NCBI GenBank assembly: GCA_964458415.1 | Contig: CAYWIT010000015.1 | Location: 1-64,000 of the forward strand | Source: CAYWIT01 sp964458415 | GTDB lineage: Bacteria > Pseudomonadota > Alphaproteobacteria > Micavibrionales > UBA2020 | Reading direction: 5' to 3' | Length of the DNA: 64,000 nucleotides | Shown: piece after piece, positions 26,986-36,229 of the stretch | Position numbering within the stretch: the stretch's first letter is position 1 | Layout of the letters: each line of letters begins with the position of its first letter | Translations under genes and position numbers: made by a program | The notes under the pieces: generated by a model | Told to the model about the DNA's origin: nothing | The model's database searches: none | Seen by the model: only the letters and a program-made list of their open reading frames with translations

Positions 26986-28332
26986 TTAAAGTTCCGCGTC
27001 GAAGTCAACGTAGTTTGCGGCACCGGTCGCCAGGGAGAGCGCATAGCTGTGGTTCGCGGTAAACCCTGTTTTTCCAGTGGCAATCGTCACGCCATTGGCA
27101 TCAGCTTGCCCGGCGGTAATGTCGCCTGTTGTCAGGGAAATGCTGGCGCCGTTTCCTATGGCGGAAAGACCGGCGGCGGTGACCACGGGATTGGCGCGCA
27201 TTTTAACCGGGGCGGGCACGATAAATCGTGCAGCGGCGGTTGCCGTGGCGAGACCGCCGCCGATAACCGGCGCTGTTCCCGAAAGGCGCTGGTGGCGCAA
27301 AAAATAGCGTTTGCAAAGAATCTCCGTGACGGCGGCCGGCAGGTATTCGTATTCAGTCGCGTTTGCGCCAAGCTGGAGCTGTACATCGGAGATATAAACG
27401 CTGTCATTCACCGTTCCGTCCCCGTTGTCGATCCAGATCAGAACGGCGATATTGCGGGTATTTGCCGTATCCAGATAGATGTTCTCGATTTTAAAAGTCT
27501 GGTAGCTGTTGGTGAGGGCAAGATTTTCCGGTGTGTTCTCATAGGTTGCCCCGGCAATCAGGATCGGATTGGTGCCTTCTGCGCCCCAGACGCTGATCAT
27601 ATCGCTGGTGACAAGGTCGTCGCTGCCGGCGGACCAGGCAATGACGGCGGCCCGTAAGGTATCGACAGTGGCGTTGGCGGAGCCTTTGCGGGCCTTGAAT
27701 GACAGGGAAACCGCCCCGCCGATAATGGCTTCGGCCTGCCGGGTTTCAACTATTTGCAACAGACCGCATTTTTTATTCGCCGTTTTGACATCCAGACGCA
27801 AGGCGGCAGAGCTTCCGGGAGGTATGGTGCTTAAATCCTGTGCAAGATCGGTAATGTTGTTTCCGTCCGAAAGCAGCACCCATCTGTCGAAGGTATAGGT
27901 ATCGTCGTTATTGGGCGGAACAGTCGTGCTGGTAAAAGCAGTGCCGCGCTGGCCGATGCGAAAATCGCCGTTAACAATGATGTTGCGGCAAAAAAACCCT
28001 TCGCTGGCCAGCAGATCGAAACTCGGCAGATTTGGACCTGATGTTCCTACTGTCTTAATCGCCGCATCGCCAAGCGCGCTGCCGTCCCGATAGGGGATAA
28101 ACTGGTTTGTCGCGGCATTGACGGAGCCGCAGATCATCCAGTCCGCGCCGTCGTGGATTTTTAAAAGCCAGGGCGTGGCGGCGTCGTCAAGCCAGACTGT
28201 TCCGGACTCGGCATAGGCGGGCGCCGTGGCGCCCTTGTGGTGGTTGAGTAGGGCCTGCTTGCCGTCATTGTCTTCCTGACGGTAGACCAGACCGCTTTTG
28301 TTGGCTCCGATAACGGGGTTTGCCTGTGTCAT
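26986..28332 (-). CDS. Phage tail fibre / receptor-binding-like protein
   Basis: The 448-residue protein follows the J-like tip gene. The N-terminal part (about 1-75) has LLNHHKGATAPAYAESGTVW, typical of phage fibre anchors. The middle (about 115-335) resembles a carbohydrate-binding jelly-roll: NIIVNGDFRIGQRGTAF, TFDRWVLLSDGNN, VYISDVQLQLGANATEYE. A Gly/Ala/Thr-rich C-terminus follows. It has the NGDFxIxQRG and DVQLE-type signatures common in alphaproteobacterial phage fibres. It probably contacts the cell envelope. Confidence 0.75.
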   Translation of the reverse strand: MTQANPVIGANKSGLVYRQEDNDGKQALLNHHKGATAPAYAESGTVWLDDAATPWLLKIHDGADWMICGSVNAATNQFIPYRDGSALGDAAIKTVGTSGPNLPSFDLLASEGFFCRNIIVNGDFRIGQRGTAFTSTTVPPNNDDTYTFDRWVLLSDGNNITDLAQDLSTIPPGSSAALRLDVKTANKKCGLLQIVETRQAEAIIGGAVSLSFKARKGSANATVDTLRAAVIAWSAGSDDLVTSDMISVWGAEGTNPILIAGATYENTPENLALTNSYQTFKIENIYLDTANTRNIAVLIWIDNGDGTVNDSVYISDVQLQLGANATEYEYLPAAVTEILCKRYFLRHQRLSGTAPVIGGGLATATAAARFIVPAPVKMRANPVVTAAGLSAIGNGASISLTTGDITAGQADANGVTIATGKTGFTANHSYALSLATGAANYVDFDAEL

Positions 28333-28362
28333 TTCATCCTCCTATGCTGTGAAATATATCGG

Positions 28363-31300
28363 TTAGACGGCTTCGCCGTAGCCTTGGGCGAGGTAGTCAA
28401 AGGTGCGGGAAATTCCCGTGCCGGAACTATTGAAGAACTGGATGCTGAATCCGGCGGCCGTCTGGGCGGTAATGGCGTAGTAATCGCCGCTTTGCATGTT
28501 TTGCGCGGTGATGGACAGGGCGGGAACGGCACGGAAGGGGCGGTCAAAAGCAACGGCACTACCGGTTATCGCCGCTGTGATGTTTCCAGCTCCGGCAGTC
28601 CGGTCCGGCATATCAATATTGATGCGCAGTCGTGACAGGGCGGGTGTGACGTTGGCGGCATAACTTTGGATGATAACGCGGAACTCATAGGCGCGGGCGG
28701 TATAGTCGCCCACCACAAAAGGCATCCAGGGTGTCCAGTCTGGTCCGGCGCCGGGATTGTCCTTTGTTGTGCGGAGCTGCAACCCAACGGACCAGAGGGA
28801 AGGATCAGCGGCTTCGTCAAAGCTTTCCAGCGCGTCGATATTGTCGCGATTGTCGATCGTTCCGTTCAGATCAAGGCCTTCAACAAGAAGGTCCGCCGTC
28901 AGGCGGGAGGTATAGACGGCTCCCAGATCCGCCGTATTGGCAAAATTATAAATGCCCGACGATAACAGGCCGGCATCACCGATATCCACGTTGACGGTAT
29001 TGTCAATATTTTCCCAGTTATCAAGGCTGTCTATGCCATTCAGCTGCAGCAGAGGGCCGCTTCGTTCCAGCCCGTCGCGTGTTCCGGCAAAGGCGCTGTC
29101 CTCGCTGACGGTCAGGATTGCGTTAAATCCGCTCAGGGCGGCAATAGTGGAAGTGACCTGCGCGGCGGTTGCGCTCATGCGGCCGCCGGTATCGACGGCC
29201 TTAAGAAAATAGGTGCCGACCGCCGCAGGAATGCCGAGTGAACTGGAATCCATGGCAATGCGTGAAACGATATCCACGGCGCTGCTCCAGTTTGCGCCGG
29301 TGATAGCGGGTGAAAACCGCAGCACATAATGGCTGAGATCAGGATCGGTGACGGGCATCCAGGAGAGATAAGCCGTTTGCCCGAGAATATTGAGGGTTAC
29401 ATTTTCGATGTCCGAGGGCAGTGCCGTTGTTCCGGTGACGCGATGGCCGGAGATTGCAAGCGGGGATGAATGCGCCCCTGCTGACGTTATATAACGGATC
29501 TGCAGGTCATAGCTTTCTCCTTCCGTAACGTCCGTCACGGAAATCCTGTTTTGTGTCCGGCCCAGAATTTCGGCGGGGCGAAAAGACGTTTCATCGGCGG
29601 CCCGGATCAGAACCTCGGTATCAAGAAAGGATGAAAATGCCGGAGGCTGCAGGGTGACAAGAATGCGGCTTGTCAGTGATCCGTCGGTCTGGCGAATCAG
29701 AACCTCCTCGCCGGACTGGATTTGCGACAAAACCGGCGTGGGCGGCCGCTGCATGTCGGACGGCATGGTGATCTGGCTGGAGAAAGCGGGGATGGCGCCG
29801 TTTCCGGCGTCATGGACTGCCGGGGCGGCATCAACGCAAACAATCCGCGCGCTCAGGTTTGATTGCGGTTCGATGGATTTGACGATCAGTTCGACGCTCT
29901 CGCTGCCGCTCTCGCCGAAAATGACCAGATCGCCGGCATGTGGCGCTTCCGTAAGAGGAATCGGCGTCGCGAGGGATAAAGTGGAAGACCGTCCTTCTTC
30001 TGTTGTAACGGAAAGGAGGAGGGAGGTGCCATCAGTTTGACGGATGCGCAGGGCATAATTTTTTCCGGCCGCCATTGTCATTTCCGCGTCCAGAACAAGG
30101 CCGGTAGCCAGCGCCGGTGCCTCGCCATTGTCGATGACGGTTTTGACGCGGGCGCCGGCGAGTCCGAACAAGGGGACATCGTGGCTGAAACGGATCAGGT
30201 CGCCGCGTGTGCAAACGATATGCTCGATGTCCGTATAAAATATATAATTTTCTGGCCGCAATTTTGCCGTGGCGATGTGATAGCGCCCGTCCTGCCAGGC
30301 CTGCTCTGCGGAGGTAACGCCTGTCAGGGAAAGAGAGTCATAGCGAAGCGCGGTTGTTTCATCATAGCCGTCGTCAAAAACCAGCCGTTCGTCCTGCAGC
30401 CAGCCTTTCTCGCGATTGATAAAGCGGACGCGCAGGGCATGCGGGATGTCGTCAAAGGATTTTTGTCCCTGAAAGCGAAAAGTATTTCTCGGGGTAAAGT
30501 GCTGTACTGGAATGGTTTGCAGCCTGTCTTCAACCACCGTCCATTTTCCGTCCTGCAGGGCCGGGCTGGCCCGGCCAGCGGCAGCAACGTCCTGAAGAAC
30601 TTCCTGTACGGAGATATCGTAGTCGATGATGGCGTTAAATTCGCGTTCCGTCGCCGCGCAGGCCTCATGCCAAATCCTGATTTTTTCAAGGTCAAGACGG
30701 CTGTCGGCAAGAGGGCGCGCATTGGCCTTTCCCTGCAGGACATGGCGGAAAAGTGCCGCCGGATTGGCTGTAACCTGTTCCACCCAGGCGGTGCCGTTCC
30801 AGTCCGGAAGAATGGAATGGACCACGCCATTAAACCGGTCAATCAGGCCGTTCAGCTGATCCGTGGCGCGGATGCGCAGGGCCGTCATCGCAATTCCGGT
30901 CATTTTGACGGGGGTGGCGCTGCGAATGGTGCGGAGCGCTGTCCAGACCGTTTCATCGAAAGTATTGTCGTCTGTAGCGTCCTTTGTCAGGCGGCGAATT
31001 CTGACATCGTATTGTCCCTTGGCAACGCGGAAGCTCACGGATTTCCGCAGCGCGGAGGATTGCTTGGCGGAAACCAGCAGCCCGGTAAATTGCAATCCGC
31101 CCGCGGCGATGTCGATTTTATCTGCGGTTGTTGCCGGCGTCGCCAGAAAATCCCCTGCCGTTTGAAAGCTTGCGCCAAAAAGACTGCTTTTGCGTTCATC
31201 GGTGATTTTTGAAGCAGGGATGACGGCTGCGTCGCCGGATTGACGCTCTACCCGCGCAATGGCCAGAAAGCCTTTTGGCACTGCGGGCGGCGAGGCTTCT

Positions 31301-32457
31301 TTCTTATCCAGCCCGACACGGAAAGGGACGCCCTGAAGAATTTTACAAGCGCCGCTGGCAGGGTCGAGTACGATACGATCGATACGGCGGACGGGGTAGC
31401 TACGATTTGCGCGGATATAGGGGGACGGTCGCGGAAAATTTCCCTGAACGGTCGCTGCAATGGCTTTATATCCGGTGGCGGGTGCGCTCCAGTCGTTTGT
31501 TCCGGTCGGGGCGCACTGGATTTCCAGCTGTATGGTGGCGGTGGTTTTGGCATTAGCGGCATTGAATTTGAACAATCCGCGCGGCAGCGTGATATCCAGC
31601 GAGATTTCCTCGGCATCGGCTTCGGTCGTGCGCGTGATAAAGCCGTCAGCCTTGCGCAGGCCGACCTGCAAATCGTTTTGCAAAACGCTGTTCGTATAAA
31701 GGGTCAGTGGCGTGTCGTTCTCATAGCCAAAACGTGTTTCGATTTCAATATCGTCAAAATCGGCAAGCGGCGTCTCGCCGATCTTGAGATCGTTGATATG
31801 AAGCGGGCCGTATCCCCAGATGAACAGCATGCGCAGATATTGATCTTTGCCGACGGTTTCCGTGTAGGGCAGGGCCCCTAGGGGGGGAACCATTCTGTGC
31901 TGGCCCAGAACGTGCGGCACCCGGCCAAAGGGAACCGCCTGATTTCGGGCGCCCTGAATAAACAGGGAGGGACTTTCCTTGCCAAGGGCGGAGAATCTGG
32001 GACGGGCAGGCGGGGCCAGCGCGTTCAGGGCCAACCGGCCTAGAAGATTGACGCCGGTTGTAATCAGCCGGCCTGCACCGATGCCAAGGAAGGTTGTGCC
32101 GGCAGAAACGCCCAGCGCGCCGGAAATACCGGCAGCCAGCGCGGGGCTGGCGGCCAGAATAGCAAGAGAAAGAACGGTGCGGAGCGGGTTTTTTCCGCCA
32201 CCCCCGCCGCCCATGGGCACCATGCGCAGGCTCAGGGTTGTGCCGGCCTTGGGGTAAATGCGCGCGAGATGGTTATTGGGCAGGGCATGGCCGTCAAGAA
32301 AGGCGTGAACATGGCGGCGGAGCAGGGGGTCCGGCTGAAACAGGCGAATCATCTCCGCAACGGATTTACCGGTTGCGATCTGACGGTGAATGCGTTCCAC
32401 GGCGAAAGGATGCGTGGCTGCCGTCACGGCAAAAAAATTATTCGTCGGGTTGTTCAT
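28363..32457 (-). CDS. Tail tip / host-specificity protein (J-like)
   Basis: The 1364-residue protein is the largest in the window. A short N-terminal domain is followed by a glycine-rich hydrophobic stretch (PMGGGGGGKNP, then helices around 95-150). The TipJ-type core follows (NQAVPFGRVPHVLGQHRMVPPLGALPY, LRMLFIWGYGPLHINDLKIG) with phage tail domains up to about 800. Fibronectin-III-like repeats follow (SYDLQIRYITSAGAHSSPLA, VTDPDLSHYVLRFS), then a C-terminal segment of about 300 residues. It forms the baseplate hub and contacts the host. In RcGTA the corresponding gene is the large gp15. Confidence 0.85.
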   Translation of the reverse strand: MNNPTNNFFAVTAATHPFAVERIHRQIATGKSVAEMIRLFQPDPLLRRHVHAFLDGHALPNNHLARIYPKAGTTLSLRMVPMGGGGGGKNPLRTVLSLAILAASPALAAGISGALGVSAGTTFLGIGAGRLITTGVNLLGRLALNALAPPARPRFSALGKESPSLFIQGARNQAVPFGRVPHVLGQHRMVPPLGALPYTETVGKDQYLRMLFIWGYGPLHINDLKIGETPLADFDDIEIETRFGYENDTPLTLYTNSVLQNDLQVGLRKADGFITRTTEADAEEISLDITLPRGLFKFNAANAKTTATIQLEIQCAPTGTNDWSAPATGYKAIAATVQGNFPRPSPYIRANRSYPVRRIDRIVLDPASGACKILQGVPFRVGLDKKEASPPAVPKGFLAIARVERQSGDAAVIPASKITDERKSSLFGASFQTAGDFLATPATTADKIDIAAGGLQFTGLLVSAKQSSALRKSVSFRVAKGQYDVRIRRLTKDATDDNTFDETVWTALRTIRSATPVKMTGIAMTALRIRATDQLNGLIDRFNGVVHSILPDWNGTAWVEQVTANPAALFRHVLQGKANARPLADSRLDLEKIRIWHEACAATEREFNAIIDYDISVQEVLQDVAAAGRASPALQDGKWTVVEDRLQTIPVQHFTPRNTFRFQGQKSFDDIPHALRVRFINREKGWLQDERLVFDDGYDETTALRYDSLSLTGVTSAEQAWQDGRYHIATAKLRPENYIFYTDIEHIVCTRGDLIRFSHDVPLFGLAGARVKTVIDNGEAPALATGLVLDAEMTMAAGKNYALRIRQTDGTSLLLSVTTEEGRSSTLSLATPIPLTEAPHAGDLVIFGESGSESVELIVKSIEPQSNLSARIVCVDAAPAVHDAGNGAIPAFSSQITMPSDMQRPPTPVLSQIQSGEEVLIRQTDGSLTSRILVTLQPPAFSSFLDTEVLIRAADETSFRPAEILGRTQNRISVTDVTEGESYDLQIRYITSAGAHSSPLAISGHRVTGTTALPSDIENVTLNILGQTAYLSWMPVTDPDLSHYVLRFSPAITGANWSSAVDIVSRIAMDSSSLGIPAAVGTYFLKAVDTGGRMSATAAQVTSTIAALSGFNAILTVSEDSAFAGTRDGLERSGPLLQLNGIDSLDNWENIDNTVNVDIGDAGLLSSGIYNFANTADLGAVYTSRLTADLLVEGLDLNGTIDNRDNIDALESFDEAADPSLWSVGLQLRTTKDNPGAGPDWTPWMPFVVGDYTARAYEFRVIIQSYAANVTPALSRLRINIDMPDRTAGAGNITAAITGSAVAFDRPFRAVPALSITAQNMQSGDYYAITAQTAAGFSIQFFNSSGTGISRTFDYLAQGYGEAV

Positions 32458-32478
32458 TTTTTTTGTCGTTAGAAAGAT

Positions 32479-32892
32479 TCAACGCAAGGGGCTGTAGCGA
32501 TAGAAACCGCTGATCCGCCGGCTCCAGCGGTTTTCACGGTAACGTTCAATGACGCTGTTGATATTCCATTCGATATGCAGCATCTGGCCATCGCCAAGGA
32601 CAAGACCGACATGCATGGGCTGGCCATTCAGTCGCAGGAGAATCAGGTCGCCAAGAATTTCCGTGTCGGCAGGAATGGCTTGCCAGAGAAGGGCTTCCCT
32701 TGTGATCAGTGCGCCAATACGGGCGGTTTCCGTTGTGCGGTCATATTCATGGACATAAGAGGGCAGGGCTATGCCGAATTGCTCTGCCAAAACCAGTCGT
32801 GTCAGACCCCAGCAATCAAGCCCGCTGCGGTCCCGGCCATGATCCTTGAAGGGCAGTCCGATATAATGTCCTGCCCAGAATGGAATGGGCAT
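32479..32892 (-). CDS. NlpC/P60-type tail peptidase
   Basis: The 137-residue cysteine peptidase is placed just upstream of the tip gene, like RcGTA gp14. The active-site Cys27 lies in SGLDCWGLTRLVL. The His is in PMHVGLVLGDGQMLHIE (near residue 92). It probably opens peptidoglycan during DNA entry. It begins with the expected WAGHYIGLPFKDHGRD. Confidence 0.87.
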   Translation of the reverse strand: MPIPFWAGHYIGLPFKDHGRDRSGLDCWGLTRLVLAEQFGIALPSYVHEYDRTTETARIGALITREALLWQAIPADTEILGDLILLRLNGQPMHVGLVLGDGQMLHIEWNINSVIERYRENRWSRRISGFYRYSPLR

Positions 32893-32914
32893 GGAGGCTG
32901 TGCTTTCTGGAATT

Positions 32915-32948
32915 GAAAAACCCGCCGGATTGCTCCAGACGGGTTTTC
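32915..32948 (-). terminator. Rho-independent terminator of the 94-residue gene
   Basis: On the minus strand AAAACCCG (from 32948) pairs with CGGGTTTT (to about 32916) around a GC-rich loop and runs into a T-tract. It lies 25 bases after the stop of the gene at 32974-33258 and inside the phage operon. Confidence 0.7.
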
Positions 32949-32973
32949 AGAAGAATAAAGGTAAAGAGTTGTG

Positions 32974-33258
32974 TCAGCTCATCATGCCGGTTGTTGGTTT
33001 GACGGTGCGGGATTGTGCCGGTTTCATTTCAGTGGCCGTGGAAGACAATTTGGCAACATAAGACTGGAATTTTTCCGGATTTGTTTTATCTGGATTAGCG
33101 GCGACATAGTCATTCATGCCCTTGATGGTGGCTTGCGCGTTTTGCGAGAGGCCGCCGCGGGTATCTTCTCCAATCAGGGAAAGGGATCCCAGCAGGTATT
33201 TCCCCGCCTCTGTATTGGTTGCACCGCTAACGAATTGCGATTTGATACCACCGTTCAT
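32974..33258 (-). CDS. Hypothetical 94-residue protein inserted in the tail operon
   Basis: The gene is preceded by GGAGGGC about nine bases before its ATG and by about 130 bases of unusually AT-rich DNA (33290-33430). It has its own terminator. The product has no cysteines, signal peptide or membrane segment (GAGKYLLG-like EAGKYLLGSLSLIGEDTRGG, AQATIKGMNDYVAANPDK). No family was recognised. Its independent signals and base composition suggest an inserted cargo gene (moron) expressed apart from the tail genes. Confidence 0.65.
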   Translation of the reverse strand: MNGGIKSQFVSGATNTEAGKYLLGSLSLIGEDTRGGLSQNAQATIKGMNDYVAANPDKTNPEKFQSYVAKLSSTATEMKPAQSRTVKPTTGMMS

Positions 33259-33427
33259 ATTTCAAGCCCTCCAGCCCGTCGTTTGCTTACGGGACAGTTT
33301 CAAACTGTTTGATTAACCGCCCGATTATTAGCTTATTTTTACTACTTTATCCCAGTTTTTTAAATTTTACCATAAGAAAAATAAACAAAATATGAATACT
33401 ATGAAAAAAGTGTGTTACCTCAAGATG

Positions 33428-33901
33428 TTAGAATAACCCCGGGAACAGGCTGGGAGAGAAGCTTGCCGCTGGAAAAGGCTCTGTTGTGAAGTCTTCAAGC
33501 GTCAGATTCCCGGCAACAACTTGCGAATCGTAGGTGACGTCGGTCAGGCGAAAATCGGTAAATGCGGCTTCGACGGTTTCCGGTTCCGCGGCACGGACAA
33601 TCTCGATCAGAACGGAAGGCGAGGACGTCAGGCTGCGGACCGCCGCCACAATCTGGCGATCAATATTGTCAATGACCAGATGGGCGCGTGGAGTCCTGTT
33701 ATCGTCATCATCCGGCAGGCTCAGCTCAAAAGGAAAGGGAACAAAGCTGTTGCCGCGGCTGAGGGTGATGACGGCATCGCTCGTGACGCGGAGGGGCTCC
33801 GTCAGGGCTTCATGGGAAAGCGTGAGCAAAATCAGAAAGGCTTCGCTGGTCTCGGGCGCATAGAGCGCCTGCCGGGTGGAGAGAGTAATATTGCGGCTCA
33901 T
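33428..33901 (-). CDS. Phage tail protein, DUF1833-like
   Basis: The 157-residue protein has the pattern ALYAPETSEAFLILLTLSHE, FVPFPFELSLPDDDDNRTPRA, and DNIDRQIVAAVRSL seen in DUF1833 proteins of lambda-like tails. It overlaps the gpM-like gene by four bases. It replaces the DUF2163 gene that RcGTA has before its peptidase. A tail-tip assembly role is likely. Confidence 0.75.
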   Translation of the reverse strand: MSRNITLSTRQALYAPETSEAFLILLTLSHEALTEPLRVTSDAVITLSRGNSFVPFPFELSLPDDDDNRTPRAHLVIDNIDRQIVAAVRSLTSSPSVLIEIVRAAEPETVEAAFTDFRLTDVTYDSQVVAGNLTLEDFTTEPFPAASFSPSLFPGLF

Positions 33902-34248
33902 GGCAAAATCTCCAGAGAGAGAAGAACGCGGTAATAGGAACCGTTGACGGCAGCATATTCCGGCGGATTGATGAACCTGCAGGACAGCGTGTCCCCCGTT
34001 CGCGGATGGCTAAAGTCAAAGGCCAGCGCTCCACCCGAGAGCGTCGTGGTATAAAAATTGTCAAGAATGCCTGCCTGCGCGCTGTTCAGAAGGTATCCGA
34101 AAGAAATTTTGCGGATGGCCGCCGTTGTCCGTTGCCGGACTTTTGCTGGCCCTTGCTCCATCTCGGTACGCAGAACGGTGGCAGGGAGGGTTTCATGAAA
34201 ATTGTCGAGCAGCGGTGAAACGGGCAGCGTAGCAGGCCATTGTGGCAT
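33898..34248 (-). CDS. Minor tail protein, lambda gpM-like
   Basis: The 116-residue protein contains MPQWPATLPVSPLLDNFHE, VRQRTTAAIRKISFGYLL, ALAFDFSHPRTGDTLSCRF, which resemble the gpM-like minor tail family. It lies between the tape measure and the DUF1833-like gene, the same relative place as in lambda-like tails. It is probably part of the tail tip. Confidence 0.72.
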   Translation of the reverse strand: MPQWPATLPVSPLLDNFHETLPATVLRTEMEQGPAKVRQRTTAAIRKISFGYLLNSAQAGILDNFYTTTLSGGALAFDFSHPRTGDTLSCRFINPPEYAAVNGSYYRVLLSLEILP

Positions 34249-34260
34249 AGACTATTCTCC

Positions 34261-34749
34261 TTATCGGCCGGTCAGATCTGGGGCCAGCCCAAAAAGGGAG
34301 CGCAAGACGCCGGAAGTCTGACGGCCGCGCAAAAGACTGTTGGCCACCATTTGGTCAATTGTAATCTCCAGATATTTTCTGTCATCCGAGGTAGAAAGTT
34401 CACGTGCCGTTACGCTTGTCTGGGTATTGTTATTGATGACCACAGTGATCCCGCCATCGGCACCTCCGGCAGTCCGGCCGTTTTGCGGCAGCGGAAGACC
34501 AAGGATAGCGCTGATCACATGAGGAAGTTCGTGCCGTGCAACGCCGTCCAGGGTGCCGGCGATAATATCCCGTTCGGGTTTTCGCGGGGCCGTTGATTGT
34601 GCGGCGGACAGGGATTGCGTCAGCGCTTTGAAAAGCGGATGAAGTCCGTTTTCGGCCAGACCGCGCAGCGATTCCTGCAGGGCGCCGGTTTTATCCTTCA
34701 TGTCGTCGAGGGCCCGGGAAAGGCTATTCGTTTCTTCAGACAGCGGCAT
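34261..34749 (-). CDS. Very short tape-measure-like tail protein
   Basis: The 162-residue protein sits where the tape measure belongs, after the chaperone and before the tip genes. It is helical with no long hydrophobic repeats (LSRALDDMKDKTGALQESLRGLA). It ends in RSLFGLAPDLTGR, recalling the short tape-measure family of gene transfer agents. If it is the ruler, the tail would be short. Its start overlaps the chaperone stop by one base. Confidence 0.65.
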   Translation of the reverse strand: MPLSEETNSLSRALDDMKDKTGALQESLRGLAENGLHPLFKALTQSLSAAQSTAPRKPERDIIAGTLDGVARHELPHVISAILGLPLPQNGRTAGGADGGITVVINNNTQTSVTARELSTSDDRKYLEITIDQMVANSLLRGRQTSGVLRSLFGLAPDLTGR

Positions 34750-34964
34750 TATATATTTCCTTTATGTTCCGGATTGTCAGGAAAGCGGTGCATCAGCGCT
34801 TGCAGCGTGGACAGCGGTGGCGGGCGGCCGCCGGATTCATTTTGCGTGTGGTAGCGGCGGAATCCGGCCAGCGCATCGCGGATATCCTCTAGGCTCGCGT
34901 CCTGCATGACGGTTTTTGGTGGCCAGCCCAGAACACCCATCATAAATCCGCGGAGGCCCCTCAA
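34749..34964 (-). CDS. Phage tail assembly chaperone (TAC, gp10.1-like)
   Basis: The 71-residue protein has the family core RGFMMGVLGWPPKTVMQDAS followed by LEDIRDALAGFRRY, the MSPxEL-type chaperone pattern of alphaproteobacterial elements. It lies between the gp10-like gene and the tape measure, as expected. It holds the tape measure for tail assembly. Confidence 0.75.
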   Translation of the reverse strand: MRGLRGFMMGVLGWPPKTVMQDASLEDIRDALAGFRRYHTQNESGGRPPPLSTLQALMHRFPDNPEHKGNI

Positions 34965-34987
34965 ATCGCTCTGGCGGCCCGGGCTGC

Positions 34988-35311
34988 TCAGCGCTCCCCC
35001 GGCGGGGAGACCCCTATTTCCTGCAAAGGGGAAATCAGCTGGACAAGGATTTGTGCCAAAAGAACGGGAGCGGTTACAGGCGGACGCCCCAAAAAAAATT
35101 CTGCCAGCGCCGTCTTTTCAATTTTTGCACCGGTCAGGAGATAGACGTCATGCAGGATATCGATAATTTCCGTCAGGGGCAGGGCCTGTTTGGCCAGCTG
35201 CTCTGCCAATAGAAAAACATTGCCGTTGTCCTGTTCCAGACGGGAGACAAGCGCCAATGTTGTGTGCAGCATGATCTGTCCGTCCGGCAGGGGAAGCTTC
35301 AGAGCGTTCAT
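34988..35311 (-). CDS. GTA gp10-like tail protein
   Basis: The 107-residue protein matches the gene-transfer-agent family tail protein: KLPLPDGQIMLHTTLALVSRLEQ, LTEIIDILHDVYLLTGA. It starts two bases after the major tail gene stop. The function is probably chaperone-like in tail assembly. Confidence 0.75.
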   Translation of the reverse strand: MNALKLPLPDGQIMLHTTLALVSRLEQDNGNVFLLAEQLAKQALPLTEIIDILHDVYLLTGAKIEKTALAEFFLGRPPVTAPVLLAQILVQLISPLQEIGVSPPGER

Positions 35312-35313
35312 GG

Positions 35314-35730
35314 TCAGGCTCCCGGTGTAAAGCTGCCGTTGCCGCTGCGCAGCAGCGTCAGGCTAAATGCTTCGAGACCCTCGGCGCTGCCGCTGCGGGC
35401 ATAGGCGTCGATGACAAAGGCGGCTTGATAATTGTCCCCGTTGGGGAAGAAAAGAGCGTAGTTTTTGACGCTGCGGTCAAAAGCTGCGGCGCGCAGCAGC
35501 TCTTCGGCCGCGCTGTCCTTGAAAAGTCCGTCAAGGGCAATTCTCAGGCTTTGTACGCCGGCATCGGCAATGAAGTGCTGGATGCCGCCGCTGTCCATTG
35601 TTGTTCCGTCCGCAGGCGCGTTGTTCAGGCTGATCGAAGCCGTGCGGGCGGCGCCGATCGTCGTGAATATTTCCGGGGAACCGCCATCGCCGATTTTGAG
35701 CAGAAGGTCGCGGCCTTTTTGTAGGGACAT
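35314..35730 (-). CDS. Major tail protein (TP901-1/GTA gp9-like)
   Basis: The 138-residue protein has GRDLLLKIGDGGSPEIFTTIGAA-type start (GRDLLLKIGDG, FTTIGAARTASISL), the central GLFKDSAAEELLRAAAF, and a terminal beta segment (FSLTLLRSGNGSFTPGA). This matches tail-tube subunits of the TP901-1/RcGTA gp9 group. It polymerises into the tail tube. Confidence 0.85.
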   Translation of the reverse strand: MSLQKGRDLLLKIGDGGSPEIFTTIGAARTASISLNNAPADGTTMDSGGIQHFIADAGVQSLRIALDGLFKDSAAEELLRAAAFDRSVKNYALFFPNGDNYQAAFVIDAYARSGSAEGLEAFSLTLLRSGNGSFTPGA

Positions 35731-35742
35731 GGATATACTCCT

Positions 35743-36156
35743 TTAAAGCGGGTCGAGGATGATGCGGAAACGCAGGATTCCGTGGCGGGTCGCGCCGTCA
35801 CTTTCCAGCAAGGTTGCGGCCTCAAGGGATTGGCAAAGAACCAATTGATAAGCGTCTACGGGAAAATCCGCGTTTTCCAGAGCCGCCGCAATGGCGGCCA
35901 TTATATTCTGAATTTCGGCAAAACCATAATAACGGCTATAGCTATGGATATTAAGATGAATATCATGACTGGTTCCGTTCTGGGTCCTGAGCGCGGTTTG
36001 CGTCATTTCTCCCAAAGCGACATAAGGAAATTCCGTACCGGCAGGCACATGGTCAAGAATGCTGGCGGTGCCGGCGGCAAGAAGCGCCGTCAGCGGGGCG
36101 TTTGTAATCAGGCGGTCATAAACGGCGCTCTGAAGATTGGAAAGCGGGGCTGTCAT
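35743..36156 (-). CDS. Tail terminator-like protein, DUF3168 (GTA gp8-like)
   Basis: The 137-residue protein has LQSAVYDRLITNAPLTALL, FPYVALGEMTQTALRTQNGT and HLNIHSYSRYYGFAEIQNI, the DUF3168 pattern. In RcGTA this gene (gp8) lies between adaptor and major tail protein; here the Sel1 gene intervenes upstream. It caps the tail tube at the head joint. Confidence 0.83.
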   Translation of the reverse strand: MTAPLSNLQSAVYDRLITNAPLTALLAAGTASILDHVPAGTEFPYVALGEMTQTALRTQNGTSHDIHLNIHSYSRYYGFAEIQNIMAAIAAALENADFPVDAYQLVLCQSLEAATLLESDGATRHGILRFRIILDPL

Positions 36157-36168
36157 GATATCTGGCCT

Positions 36169-36196
36169 TTGAAAGTTTGGTAAAAACGCTTATTTT
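36169..36196 (+). promoter_or_regulatory. Candidate promoter of the Sel1-repeat gene
   Basis: TTGAAA (36169-36174) and TATTTT (36191-36196) are separated by 16 bases on the + strand, just before the Sel1-repeat gene. A separate promoter is expected because the gene runs against the phage operon. Confidence 0.4.
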
Positions 36197-36229
36197 TAAA
36201 CAAGGTTGTTTTATTGTCCGGAGGGCTTC

